Under the pieces are notes generated by a model that had not been told where the DNA came from, did no database searches, and saw only the letters and a program-made list of their open reading frames with translations. Shown here piece by piece: positions 9,229-17,542 of a stretch of DNA of 64,000 nucleotides. Position numbers and translations under genes: made by a program. Within the stretch, counting starts at the first letter, position 1. Each line of letters opens with the position of its first letter. Source of the DNA: an uncultured Spirochaetia bacterium (GTDB lineage: Bacteria; Spirochaetota; Spirochaetia; JABEVK01); assembly GCA_937960645.1 (NCBI GenBank), contig CALGPJ010000007.1, positions 1 through 64,000 of the forward strand. The letters are read 5' to 3'.

Positions 9229-9918
9229 ATGGCGCTCAACAACGTTTACCAGGTTCCCGGCAAAGTCAAAATCAACCATGCACTGATTAGCGTTACTGAT
9301 AAAACTGCTCTGGACGTATTAGCACGCGGACTTGTCCATCTCAATCCTGACGTCATTGTTTTCTCGACGGGTGGAACCCTGAAGGAACTGATCGAGCTCC
9401 TGCCTGAGCATCGGGAACGAATCCGAACGGTGGAATCACTGACGGGCAACCCGGAGATCCAGGGGGGTCTGGTCAAGACTCTGGATTACAAGATTTATCT
9501 GGGGCTCCTGACCGAGCCCTATAATGCGGAACACCTGACCTCCTTGAAAGCATACGGTGTGCCGTTCATCGATCTGGTGGTGGTCAACCTTTACCCTTTC
9601 GAGCGGGTAATTCAGGAAAACGCCTCGGACATCGAGTTGGCACGCGCCCACATCGACATCGGTGGCCCCACCATGATCCGTGCCGCAGCCAAGAACTACC
9701 ACCGGGTCCTGACGCTCACCGACCCCCGGCAGTACGCGGAGGCAATCGAGACCCTGGGGCAGAATGCCGGCTGCAGCACTCTGGCGCAGCGGTTCCAGGC
9801 GGCGCGTGCCGCCTTTGCCCGAATTGCCGCCTACGATCGTGCGATTTCGGAGTATCTGGAAAAGACCACGGAAACCTCCCTGGGGGTTTATCGCTTTGGG
9901 GAGGACCTGATTGGCTAA
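9229..9918 (+). CDS. purH: IMP cyclohydrolase half of a split PurH
   Basis: A 229-residue protein equivalent to the N-terminal MGS-like domain of PurH, which closes FAICAR to IMP, the last step of de novo purine synthesis. Recognisable blocks are A-L-I-S-V-T-D-K-T, S-T-G-G-T-L, V-V-V-N-L-Y-P-F and I-D-I-G-G-P-T-M-I-R-A-A-A-K-N. The normally invariant K-T-L-H-P-x-I-H-G-G-x-L reads K-T-L-D-Y-K-I-Y-L-G-L-L, so the lysine is kept but both histidines are gone. The ATG lies one base after the phosphatase stop. The gene ends inside the start of the transformylase gene with an 8-base overlap. Normally the two domains form one chain of about 520 residues. Confidence 0.88.
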   Translation: MALNNVYQVPGKVKINHALISVTDKTALDVLARGLVHLNPDVIVFSTGGTLKELIELLPEHRERIRTVESLTGNPEIQGGLVKTLDYKIYLGLLTEPYNAEHLTSLKAYGVPFIDLVVVNLYPFERVIQENASDIELARAHIDIGGPTMIRAAAKNYHRVLTLTDPRQYAEAIETLGQNAGCSTLAQRFQAARAAFARIAAYDRAISEYLEKTTETSLGVYRFGEDLIG

Positions 9919-11155
9919 GGACCTCAAGGCGATGTACCGCCAAATTCAAGTTGACAATTTCCCCGAAGATCTCGAAATCCGGTTCGGCACCGGGGAGCAG
10001 GTTCAAACTCTGGTCTACCGCAAAACCACGTGGGATCTCGAAGAGGGCCGGGCGGGATTACGCTACGGGGAGAACCCCGATCAGCAGGCCGCCCTCTACC
10101 AGCCGGTCTCGGGTTCCCTGCGTTTTGGGGACGACACGCTCACCGTGGGGCAGTGGATCCTCGCCAGTCAGCCCGAGTTGCTCCAATCCGGGAAGCACCC
10201 AAGCAAGATCAACATCACCGATGCCGATGCTGCCCTGGGAATCTTGCGATGGTTCGAAGAGCCGGCCTGTGTCATCGTCAAGCACAACAATCCCTGCGGC
10301 GTGGCCCTGGGTAAGGACATCGAGGAGGCGTATCGCCGAGCCTATGACGCCGACAGGATTGCCGCCTTTGGGGGTTGTGTCGGCCTCAACAAACCGCTCA
10401 CCCTCCCCGCCGCCGAGTCCCTGATTTCGAGCTATGTCGAGGTGGTGCTCGCTCCCGATTACGAGCCGGGGGTTTTGGGGCTCCTGAAAAAAAAGCCCAA
10501 TATCCGGGTCCTTCGTATCCCCGGTATCGTCGATTTGGCCCGGAATGCGACCCGGCGGGTTCTTGAGTGGAAGAGCCTCATCGATGGGGGGCTGATCGTG
10601 CAATGGAGTTACCTGCCGGAAGGCCGCTCGCCGGATCGTTTCTTTCCCGCCGAATGCGAGTACCAGGGAAAATTGTGGCGTTGCCAACGGCAGCCCACCG
10701 ACAGGGAGTGGAAGGATATCGTGTTCGGGTGGCTGGTCGAGAGCGGCGTGACAAGTAACTCGGTGCTTTATGTTAAGGACCAGGTCACTGTGGGAATCGG
10801 CACGGGGGAACAGGATCGAGTTGGAGTGGCGGAGATTGCCCGGGACAAGGCCTATCGGAAGACCAGGGAACGACTCGCCTGGTATCGGTTTTCTTCTTCC
10901 TGGAACGACTTGACCCAGGAACAACGCGGGCAAGTCGAGGAGGATGTTCAGGCCATCCGGGGAGGTTTGCGCGATAGTGTCATGGTCTCGGACGGTTTTT
11001 TCCCCTTCCGAGACGGCATCGACATTGGCTTGAAGGAAGGTGTCTCGGCCGTTGTCCAACCTGGGGGCTCCATCCGTGACTTCGAATCGATCGAAGCGTG
11101 TAACGAATTTGGGGCGGCCATGGTATTCACCGGCCAAAGAAGTTTTCGACACTGA
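9911..11155 (+). CDS. purH: AICAR transformylase half of a split PurH
   Basis: A 414-residue protein equivalent to the C-terminal domain of PurH; it formylates AICAR with 10-formyl-tetrahydrofolate. The catalytic Lys-His pair is present in I-V-K-H-N-N-P-C-G. The end carries the family hallmark S-D-G-F-F-P-F-R-D followed by Q-P-G-G-S-I-R-D, and closes with M-V-F-T-G-Q-R. Translation starts at TTG 9911, overlapping the upstream stop by 8 bases (TTGGCTAA), so ribosomes probably reinitiate. There is no in-frame link between the halves. The long insert around residues 200-290 has no counterpart I recognise. Confidence 0.92.
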   Translation: MAKDLKAMYRQIQVDNFPEDLEIRFGTGEQVQTLVYRKTTWDLEEGRAGLRYGENPDQQAALYQPVSGSLRFGDDTLTVGQWILASQPELLQSGKHPSKINITDADAALGILRWFEEPACVIVKHNNPCGVALGKDIEEAYRRAYDADRIAAFGGCVGLNKPLTLPAAESLISSYVEVVLAPDYEPGVLGLLKKKPNIRVLRIPGIVDLARNATRRVLEWKSLIDGGLIVQWSYLPEGRSPDRFFPAECEYQGKLWRCQRQPTDREWKDIVFGWLVESGVTSNSVLYVKDQVTVGIGTGEQDRVGVAEIARDKAYRKTRERLAWYRFSSSWNDLTQEQRGQVEEDVQAIRGGLRDSVMVSDGFFPFRDGIDIGLKEGVSAVVQPGGSIRDFESIEACNEFGAAMVFTGQRSFRH

Positions 11156-11162
11156 GAAAACG

Positions 11163-11171
11163 TGGTATAGT
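11163..11171 (+). promoter_or_regulatory. Possible extended -10 promoter for the small membrane genes
   Basis: TG-G-TATAGT is an extended -10 element (5 of 6 matches in the hexamer) just after the split purH. No convincing -35 is seen at 16-18 bases upstream. It would start transcription near 11178, ahead of GGGGAGG and ATG 11192. Confidence 0.35.
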
Positions 11172-11191
11172 AAATCATTGGGGAGGTGCCC

Positions 11192-11539
11192 ATGAGTGAA
11201 GTGAGTCCTAAGGACGAAAAAAGCCCGACCTTGTTGAACCAGGGGGGATTGAGTGTCCTTATCGGGGTGGCGGCAATTCTGGCGAATCTCTTGTTGTCCG
11301 CCCTGGGATGGGTCAACCTGGTTTTGGGTATTCTGCTCCTGCTCGGTTCCATCCTGATGATGGTGAAGTCCATCAACAGGTTGCTGGCATTTTTATTGTT
11401 TTTCCTGGGCGTCGTTCTGATCCTCAAAAACATATTCTTGATCGGAATATTTATCGATGTTTTTATTTACCTCGTCGGCGCAATTATGATCGTGGTGGGT
11501 GGGTACGGCCTTTATCGATATACCCGCAGGAATCGCTAA
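11192..11539 (+). CDS. Small multi-pass inner-membrane protein, unknown
   Basis: A 115-residue protein. After a charged N-terminus of about 15 residues it is almost entirely hydrophobic, with four likely transmembrane helices (about 20-38, 40-60, 63-80 and 85-108), ending in the positive tail Y-R-Y-T-R-R-N-R. The start ATG 11192 has GGGGAGG 6 bases before it. The next gene begins one base after its stop with a TTG. It resembles generic small membrane proteins of the DUF308/YdgA type only in hydropathy. Function unknown. Confidence 0.65.
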   Translation: MSEVSPKDEKSPTLLNQGGLSVLIGVAAILANLLLSALGWVNLVLGILLLLGSILMMVKSINRLLAFLLFFLGVVLILKNIFLIGIFIDVFIYLVGAIMIVVGGYGLYRYTRRNR

Positions 11540-11540
11540 G

Positions 11541-11801
11541 TTGATAAAATTCTTTTTTAGCCTGATCTTATTGATGCTCGCGTTGTTTTTTGTGGGTTTC
11601 AATCTCGACAATCATGCCGATTTGAGCTTAATCTTTGTCACTCTGCAGCGCGTTCCGGTGTTTTTTCTGGCCATGGTGTTCTTTGTCTTAGGATTCATTT
11701 CGGCCCTGCCCTTTTTCGTCGGTCCAACCCGGAACCCCTCAAAAAAGGAAAACCAAAAACCTTCTCAGTCCCAGAACGTCATCAAGAGTCCCGAGGAATG
11801 A
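11541..11801 (+). CDS. LapA-like two-helix membrane protein
   Basis: An 86-residue protein with two hydrophobic helices (about 3-22 and 40-62) separated by F-N-L-D-N-H-A-D-L-S-L-I-F, then a Lys/Pro/Ser-rich tail. This layout, with the N-x-x-x-V/L-x-L-x-F linker and V-F-F-L-A-M-V-F-F-V-L-G-F second helix, matches the LapA (DUF1049) family. In E. coli LapA works with LapB in lipopolysaccharide assembly; no lapB is seen here. The start is TTG 11541 with AGGAA about 8 bases upstream. Its 3' end overlaps the convergent lipoprotein gene by 20 bases. Confidence 0.6.
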   Translation: MIKFFFSLILLMLALFFVGFNLDNHADLSLIFVTLQRVPVFFLAMVFFVLGFISALPFFVGPTRNPSKKENQKPSQSQNVIKSPEE

Positions 11802-13212
11802 GTTTTTGAAGAATGATCTTCCTGGATCCCGTCAACTCCAGCCCTTTGAAGCTGAGTCGGGCGGGTTCAAGGGTCAGAATGATTTTTTTGTTGATGTTGT
11901 CCGCGACTTCGGACACGCTTAAACGGTAAATATAGGTTTGTGACTGGGCGGGTTGGCCCTCGTAAAGCCGCACCTGAAGGACCCAATCGTCGAGTTTTAA
12001 CAGGGAATATCCCCCCTCCTGTCTTTTCGATCCCGACTCCCATCGAATGAAAGGATTCGTGAAGGTGATCCTGAGATCGTCATCCCCCACAAACTCTCCG
12101 TTCAGTTCCAAACTTTGAATCTGCCGGCCCGATCCTTCCGAGGAGATGACATACTTTTTGTACGCACCTTGAAAAATGTCGTCCGGAAAGCTCGAAAGGA
12201 TGACGAACAGATCGTCACGCAAAAGCAGGATGTTGAGCTGCGTTTGCAGCGGTATCCGTTTCGTCAACGTGAGAATGTTGGTGCCGAGGATGTTGATGAC
12301 GTTGGACCGTGGGCGCTGGGTACTCAACCAGGAAAAAATTTCAGCAGTCTGATCCTGACCGATCACGAATACTTTTTCCAATGGCCGAAAATCGAGGGAA
12401 ATACTCCGTTGGTCTTCCTTGAACCATAGACCCTCGAGTTTGGCGATCATTTGTTCGAAGGGAAGGTTGGAATAATCGGTATTGCCAGTGTTTGTTTCCG
12501 TTCGCCGGGAAATTTTATCCAATTTTTCCAGGACGAATGCGTTCTCCTCGACACGATAAAACCAGGTCGAGCGAATGATGTTGATCACATCCTTTCCCAA
12601 TTCGGATTCAATTTCTTCCGTAACGATCGGATAGGAAAATCGATCTCTGGTATTGTTGATCTCGTCGAGATAAGGGGATTTTTGAATCTCGATGATCCCG
12701 TTGACGGCTTTTGAGAAAATCGGGGCATACGTGACCGCTGGTCCCTGGCTGGTGCTTCGCGTGTAAATTGCCAGAACCTGTCTTCCCGTTGCGTCGAAAC
12801 CCGAGACGACGATTTCTTTCAGTCCATTACCGGTGATATCGAGGGCTTGCACAAAAAGGCTGTTTTTGACGACGGCTCCTAGCCGCGTTCGCCATCGGAT
12901 GAACTTGATATCGCGTTCCGGGTCGCTCTCCACGACGAGGAGTTCCATCGGAGTCTGAGGCTGAGCTTTGTCGTAGGTCACAATGATTTGTTCCAAATCC
13001 GGCGTATTGTCGAGGTCGAGGCTTTGGATCACGAGGATCTCGAGGTCTTGTTCGAGGTTTACCATGGGGCGATCCTGGTTTTGAGGCACCTGTCCGCTCG
13101 AGACCAGGGGAACCGGCCTTCGTTGGTCGGCAGATTCGGAACACCCCCACAACAATGGGACTAGAAAAAAAATGATGGCGAATAAATCAGGGGGTTTTTT
13201 GTACAAATTCAC
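11782..13212 (-). CDS. Lipoprotein, possibly pallilysin-related
   Basis: A 476-residue predicted lipoprotein starting at GTG 13212, with hydrophobic signal and lipobox L-L-W-G-C (Cys24). The N-terminal half contains FG-GAP-like acidic turns (L-D-L-D-N-T-P-D-L-E and D-I-T-G-N-G-L-K-E); the C-terminal half is beta-rich (E-G-L-W-F-K-E-D and I-S-L-D-F-R-P-L). This combination resembles proteins annotated in spirochaetes as pallilysin-related adhesins, from memory only. No HExxH protease motif is present, so protease activity is not supported. It overlaps the end of the DHH gene by 26 bases and is downstream of it. An export or surface role is inferred. Confidence 0.6.
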   Translation of the reverse strand: MNLYKKPPDLFAIIFFLVPLLWGCSESADQRRPVPLVSSGQVPQNQDRPMVNLEQDLEILVIQSLDLDNTPDLEQIIVTYDKAQPQTPMELLVVESDPERDIKFIRWRTRLGAVVKNSLFVQALDITGNGLKEIVVSGFDATGRQVLAIYTRSTSQGPAVTYAPIFSKAVNGIIEIQKSPYLDEINNTRDRFSYPIVTEEIESELGKDVINIIRSTWFYRVEENAFVLEKLDKISRRTETNTGNTDYSNLPFEQMIAKLEGLWFKEDQRSISLDFRPLEKVFVIGQDQTAEIFSWLSTQRPRSNVINILGTNILTLTKRIPLQTQLNILLLRDDLFVILSSFPDDIFQGAYKKYVISSEGSGRQIQSLELNGEFVGDDDLRITFTNPFIRWESGSKRQEGGYSLLKLDDWVLQVRLYEGQPAQSQTYIYRLSVSEVADNINKKIILTLEPARLSFKGLELTGSRKIILQKLIPRDS

Positions 13213-14191
13213 AGAGCTTACTTAGCACTTTTGGTTTTAATTGATCAAGCCCCTCGTTGGACTGAAAACCGGCAGCGTTGGAATGGCCACCGCCATTCCA
13301 CATCTGAGCAAAGGCTCCTACATCGTAGTTACCCTTGGAGCGAAGGGATACCTTGATGGAATCCTTGTCCAACTCCTTGAAAAAAATCGAGACCAGTACC
13401 GATTTGCATTTGAGGGGGTAATTGATCATGTTATCGGAATCTGACATGGTGGCGCCGGTTCGATGAAGAATGTCCTGGGTAACCGTCTGCACCGCGATTT
13501 TGTCGTCCAATATCAGCTCCATTCCCGCTTGGACCTCGGCGAGGAGTTTCAGTCTCTCCGGAGTCAGCTGTTCATAAAGCTGACTGTGGACTTCTTTGGG
13601 TTTGACTCCCAGTTCCATCAGTTTTTGAGCAATCGCGAAGGTTTTCGTACTGGTTTTGGGGTAGACGAAGGAGCCGGTGTCGAATACCAGACCGGTGAAA
13701 AGAGCAAAAGCGACATCTGTGGTGATTTCCAGGCCGCGGTTCACGTAAAATTCGTAAATGAGCTCCGAGGTCGCCGCACGATCGGGGGCGACCAGAGAGG
13801 GATACAGATCTTTAGCCTTACCGATATTGTGGTGATCGATGAAAAACACCCCTTTAGCCCTGGGAAAGAGTATTTCGGCGGCAATACCGATGTGGTCGAT
13901 ATCGCCGGTATCGAGGACGATGACGGCAAAATCATCCTGGGGCAGGCGCCAGGTATCCGCGATGGTGTGAAAAACCTCTTCAGTTTGAAAATAAGTGAAT
14001 TTTGATTCCGGTTGATCGCTGTTCAGGATGACCACCGATTTGTTCAATTGCCTCAGGGCGTGGTACAAACCATATTCAGACCCTGTAGCATCGGCATCGG
14101 GTTCCCGATGACTGGTTAGGATAAAGCTATCCCAATGGTCCAAAAATTCGTTGAAGTGTTGGAAAAGGAGTTCCTCGTTGTCGGGGCCCAT
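13187..14191 (-). CDS. DHH-family phosphoesterase, NrnA-like
   Basis: A 334-residue cytosolic enzyme of the DHH/DHHA1 superfamily, which degrades nanoRNA, pAp or cyclic dinucleotide products with Mn2+. Motif I is S-H-R-E-P-D-A-D-A-T-G-S (27-38), then V-L-D-T-G-D (92-97), F-I-D-H-H (117-121) and, in the DHHA1 domain, N-G-G-G-H-S-N-A-A-G near residue 305. The size fits NrnA/RecJ-like single-domain proteins better than RecJ. The natural substrate cannot be told from sequence. It is first in a two-gene unit with the lipoprotein and is divergent from cfpA. No Shine-Dalgarno precedes its ATG. Confidence 0.88.
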   Translation of the reverse strand: MGPDNEELLFQHFNEFLDHWDSFILTSHREPDADATGSEYGLYHALRQLNKSVVILNSDQPESKFTYFQTEEVFHTIADTWRLPQDDFAVIVLDTGDIDHIGIAAEILFPRAKGVFFIDHHNIGKAKDLYPSLVAPDRAATSELIYEFYVNRGLEITTDVAFALFTGLVFDTGSFVYPKTSTKTFAIAQKLMELGVKPKEVHSQLYEQLTPERLKLLAEVQAGMELILDDKIAVQTVTQDILHRTGATMSDSDNMINYPLKCKSVLVSIFFKELDKDSIKVSLRSKGNYDVGAFAQMWNGGGHSNAAGFQSNEGLDQLKPKVLSKLCEFVQKTP

Positions 14192-14204
14192 AGTTCAATA
14201 ATAC

Positions 14205-14232
14205 ATATTATCCACTATTTTGCCTCTCTCAA
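14205..14232 (-). promoter_or_regulatory. Promoter for the DHH phosphoesterase gene
   Basis: Read on the minus strand: TTGAGA (14232-14227), a 16-base spacer, TAATAT (14210-14205). Transcription from about 14198 would leave a leader of only about 6 bases before ATG 14191. Confidence 0.5.
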
Positions 14233-14284
14233 TCACCTTTTTTTCCTTTTTTTTTGTTTTTCGAGGCTTTTAAGCCAAAAACTC

Positions 14285-14313
14285 TTTACATTTATGCCTA
14301 TACTTGTGATAAT
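14285..14313 (+). promoter_or_regulatory. Strong cfpA promoter with extended -10
   Basis: TTTACA (14285-14290), 17-base spacer, GATAAT (14308-14313) with the extended -10 TG at 14305-14306. The start would be near 14320, followed by a short leader and AAAGGAG at 14329-14335, 6 bases before ATG 14342. A strong promoter and ribosome site suit an abundant structural protein. Confidence 0.7.
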
Positions 14314-14341
14314 TCCAGCATAAAGAGCAAAGGAGTCAGAA

Positions 14342-16375
14342 ATGGGAGCAATTGATTTACCTAAGAGTCCAAATATATTCCACCCGGAAAAACCGAGCGC
14401 TGTGGGTTCAAGGAACTCCTTGGCCCAGGAGCTACGAAATCAGCAGGAAGAGGTCGACCGACTACTCTCCGAGGAAGTCGACAAAGTAATGAACCATCTC
14501 ACCAGTCGGCTACCCCGTGAAGTACTCGAGCGATTGGACGTGATGGGTGGTATCAAGGAAAAGCTGTACAACTACTTCAACCAAAACTATCAAAACATGT
14601 TTAACCGGTATTTGACCACCGCCGAGGATGAAATGGTCAAAAAAGTCCGAAACTTCATCGACAAGGAGGAAGCCAAAACACTGGCGCGTTACACGCCCAA
14701 GCAGGTTGCCGAGCTCCTTGACCAGGTGGGTGGTGCGGACAAGTTTAATACCGGTGAAATTGAAAAATCGATCATCAACATGTATGGTCACTTGCAGGGG
14801 CACATTCAGCGCGGTGTCAACGATCTCGAAAACCTCACGAACGCACTGTTGCGTCAGAAAACAGACGTCGGTGCCTTTATCCGCGGTGAAATGGCCTACT
14901 CGATCGTCAAGTGTTCCTTCAAGGACAACATTTACAAGCCCAAGACCGTTTCCGACGTCAAACTCTCGATCAATATCCTCGATTCCGAGCTGATCTCTCC
15001 GATCTTCCACTACCAGGTTACCGTCGAGTTCCTGATCAAAGAGATTCTGGCCAAGCACATCATGGATGAAATCGACAAGGAAATCGACAAGTTAAAAGAC
15101 GATTTGCTCGATCAAGGCAAGGATGAGCTTTCCCCCGGTGAAATTATGTTCGAAAAGTTCAAGAGGGTGGAAAAGTTCACCGATGACGATCGGGACAGTC
15201 CCAACTCCAACCGCTACAAAATCGTGAGCAAGAAACTCATCGATAAAATCGCCGGTTTGCGCGCCGAAATCGATCCTACCGAGTTCGATCAGCTGAATAT
15301 TCGGGAAAACCTGAAAAGGATCGTGGACATTGAAAACATCCGAAACCGGGGCTTCAACACTGCAGTCAACAGCATTACCTCGATTTTGGATACCTCGAAA
15401 ATGGGTTATCAGTACATCGAAAACCTCAAAAATGCTCGTGAGCTGATCATCCGGGAGTACGAGGACACCGATTCCAGTCACCTCCCTGATGAGCGTTACA
15501 TGATCCGTCTCCGCTACTACGACAACGCCCAGCTCATCGCCGAGCGCAAGGCGTACTCGATTCAGGCAAAGGCCTTTGAGATTCAGGTCAAGCAGCTTTG
15601 GGACGTCCTGGAGCAGGTTTATCGAGACAGTAAATTCTTCAAACGCATCAGCGACTTCGACGATTTGGTCAAGATCTACCAGCAAAAAGTCCAGAGAACC
15701 AACCTCGAAAACGGCGAGACTCCCGAGGAAACCAAAGAGTACGAGGAAATCAAACGGCAGTGGGACGAGATCACCTTTGTCGATGCCGAGGATACCCCGG
15801 TCGAAAAGTTCAACAGAACTTATTTGCCCGAAAAAAACAAGATCAAGCGCCGAATCATACTCATGAAAGAAAAGCTTCAGACCATGTACGGCTATCGTTA
15901 TCCGATCGAGCGCCGTGTGATGGAAGACCGGCTGAATTTCCTCGAAAAAGAATTCCTGAAGTTCGAATACATGATCAACCCCTACCACGTTCAGCCGGGG
16001 CTGCTTTTGGATGTCGATATCACCTCGATCAAACGAAAGAAGGCTACCCTGGACGGCATGGCGAACGTGCTCAACGAATTCCTGCACGGCGTTTCAAAGG
16101 GCTTCCAGGATGCCGCCTTCGCCAGCTTCAGCCGCCGACGCTCCACTGTTCGTGAAGATATCGCGCAGAGTTTTGCAGCCTCGACAGAGGAACCCAGCTC
16201 TACGGCCAGTGATTACCTCAGCAGCATCAACGAGGGAGTGGAGCCCAGCGTTCCCGAACCAGTTCCCAGTAAAAAACCGAGTCCCAAAAAGGCTTCGGAC
16301 AAGGGTTCAGGTTCGGTGAAGAACGCAAGTGGGAAGGGTAGTCGCCGGGGTGGCGGTTCCTTGTCTGAAATCTAA
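14342..16375 (+). CDS. cfpA: Cytoplasmic filament protein A
   Basis: A 677-residue cytosolic protein that I recognise as CfpA, the subunit of the ribbon of cytoplasmic filaments running under the inner membrane along the periplasmic flagella in treponemes and relatives. The length matches the family (about 680). The start [11 protein letters not shown] and a nearly all-helical, highly charged body with heptad-like stretches ([12 protein letters not shown] near residue 40; [10 protein letters not shown] near 250) fit. The last 60 residues are a Ser/Pro/Lys/Gly-rich basic tail. Filament loss impairs cell division and motility in Treponema denticola. It has its own strong promoter and is followed by a terminator and two co-oriented genes. 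Confidence 0.88.
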   Translation: MGAIDLPKSPNIFHPEKPSAVGSRNSLAQELRNQQEEVDRLLSEEVDKVMNHLTSRLPREVLERLDVMGGIKEKLYNYFNQNYQNMFNRYLTTAEDEMVKKVRNFIDKEEAKTLARYTPKQVAELLDQVGGADKFNTGEIEKSIINMYGHLQGHIQRGVNDLENLTNALLRQKTDVGAFIRGEMAYSIVKCSFKDNIYKPKTVSDVKLSINILDSELISPIFHYQVTVEFLIKEILAKHIMDEIDKEIDKLKDDLLDQGKDELSPGEIMFEKFKRVEKFTDDDRDSPNSNRYKIVSKKLIDKIAGLRAEIDPTEFDQLNIRENLKRIVDIENIRNRGFNTAVNSITSILDTSKMGYQYIENLKNARELIIREYEDTDSSHLPDERYMIRLRYYDNAQLIAERKAYSIQAKAFEIQVKQLWDVLEQVYRDSKFFKRISDFDDLVKIYQQKVQRTNLENGETPEETKEYEEIKRQWDEITFVDAEDTPVEKFNRTYLPEKNKIKRRIILMKEKLQTMYGYRYPIERRVMEDRLNFLEKEFLKFEYMINPYHVQPGLLLDVDITSIKRKKATLDGMANVLNEFLHGVSKGFQDAAFASFSRRRSTVREDIAQSFAASTEEPSSTASDYLSSINEGVEPSVPEPVPSKKPSPKKASDKGSGSVKNASGKGSRRGGGSLSEI

Positions 16376-16384
16376 TTTCTCTTG

Positions 16385-16413
16385 GGCTCCTCGAACAGAG
16401 GAGCCTTTTTTTT
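16385..16413 (+). terminator. Rho-independent terminator after cfpA
   Basis: Stem GGCTCCT (16385-16391) pairs with AGGAGCC (16399-16405), loop of 7, then eight T (16406-16413). It lies only 14 bases before the next start codon, so downstream genes probably depend on read-through or a hidden promoter. Confidence 0.85.
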
Positions 16414-16426
16414 CCCTGGAGGTTCT

Positions 16427-17533
16427 ATGAGTGTCATGGATGAATTCGAGGTATTCAGCGATCGAAGGGGATTCAACAGGTCCCTGGGTCACTTCAAGGC
16501 AGTAAACGAAATCATTGCGGATCTTGGTGAGGGCTTCAACCTTGCCGACATCGTGAATTCGCGGTTGAACGCTGGCACCCTGGAGTCAAATCAAATTGCA
16601 CCGATCGTCAGTGCGCTCCTTGTCGATAAATTTGGTTATGTTTATCAGTCAGAAAATTTGTCGGAGACCTTTCCCATTGGACATTTAGCGGATGCGGTTG
16701 GCGGCTGGGTTGCTGCGGACCTGGTCATCGCGTATCACCATCCCGAGGTAGGTCTTCAACTCATCAACCCCAAAAACAAAGATGCTGTCACAAAAATCGC
16801 CGAATTGAAGAAGTTCGAGCTGATCACCCTGTACGCGGGTTTCGGTGTCGCCACCAGGGAAAAAAATCAACAGAAGGGTAACGTGGAACTTCTCACCCAG
16901 ATGATCGCTAAACTGTCTGAGGTCATCAAGGGCAAAAAGCTGAAGCCCCTGCCAGCCTTCTCAAAAGGCGGATTCAAATACAAGGCGGTGAAAGAAGTTG
17001 CCGAGAAACCCTCAAAGCCCCAGAGACCTGCCTCCAGTTCCAAAGCAAAGGTCGCCAGCCCCAAAGCGCCGGTAAAAAAGACTGCTCAGGGTGGGCAAAT
17101 TGAACTCGATGCCACAAAACTCAGTGGTAAGCCTGCCACACCTCAGCCAACGACGCAGCCGGCAGTAGCGAGCTCACCAGCGGCGGCCGGTGGTCGCATG
17201 AACAAGGTTGGGCCGTTCGGGGTGGTAGTTTCCAACGAGCTTTTTCACAACGGGAACGTGGAGGCCTGGAAACGAATTATTCACAGCTATGCCAACAAAT
17301 ATCCGTCCTATCAGGTCTTCGTCTACTATGATGGCGAGGTGATTCATGACCTGAACAGCCTGTTCAAGTGGGGCAAGGTCAAGCACGGCACGGCGATTCT
17401 GGTGGCCATAGCCGGACCGGATGAGCAAATCAAGGATGTGTCCAAACTTAGAAAGTATCTCACGGAGGGCGCTAGTCCGCGTTTTGAACAATTCCTGCGC
17501 GGTTTGCCCGGAAAAGATCTAGGCTTGTTTTAA
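16427..17533 (+). CDS. Unknown two-domain protein of the cfpA locus
   Basis: A 368-residue protein with no export signal. An N-terminal domain (about 1-170) and a C-terminal alpha/beta domain (about 260-368, with F-G-V-V-V-S-N-E-L-F and Y-Q-V-F-V-Y-Y-D-G-E-V) are joined by a Lys/Pro/Ala/Ser-rich linker (about 170-260) that is probably disordered. The linker resembles the basic tail of CfpA in composition. The start ATG 16427 follows GGAGG (16418-16422). Between cfpA and the PPDK-like gene, and 9 bases from the latter, it may work with the filament; that is inference from position. No family recognised. Confidence 0.7.
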   Translation: MSVMDEFEVFSDRRGFNRSLGHFKAVNEIIADLGEGFNLADIVNSRLNAGTLESNQIAPIVSALLVDKFGYVYQSENLSETFPIGHLADAVGGWVAADLVIAYHHPEVGLQLINPKNKDAVTKIAELKKFELITLYAGFGVATREKNQQKGNVELLTQMIAKLSEVIKGKKLKPLPAFSKGGFKYKAVKEVAEKPSKPQRPASSSKAKVASPKAPVKKTAQGGQIELDATKLSGKPATPQPTTQPAVASSPAAAGGRMNKVGPFGVVVSNELFHNGNVEAWKRIIHSYANKYPSYQVFVYYDGEVIHDLNSLFKWGKVKHGTAILVAIAGPDEQIKDVSKLRKYLTEGASPRFEQFLRGLPGKDLGLF

Positions 17534-17542
17534 GGGGGAAAT

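Noticed and set aside
9911..9918. Programmed frameshift joining the two purH halves
   Set aside because: No slippery heptamer or stimulatory structure is visible at the overlap, and the transformylase has its own TTG start.
10058..11152. Open frame of 364 codons antisense to AICAR transformylase
   Set aside because: No motif or ribosome site; the plus-strand gene is unambiguous.
11782..13212. Active pallilysin-type metalloprotease
   Set aside because: No HExxH motif anywhere in the protein.
14230..14262. Oligo-T/oligo-A stretch between the DHH gene and cfpA as a repeat or origin element
   Set aside because: It is an AT-rich divergent intergenic region with no iterated unit or DnaA-box cluster.
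15092..16087. Long open frame antisense to cfpA (331 codons)
   Set aside because: It mirrors the codon pattern of cfpA, has no ribosome site or homology, and cfpA is clearly the real gene.
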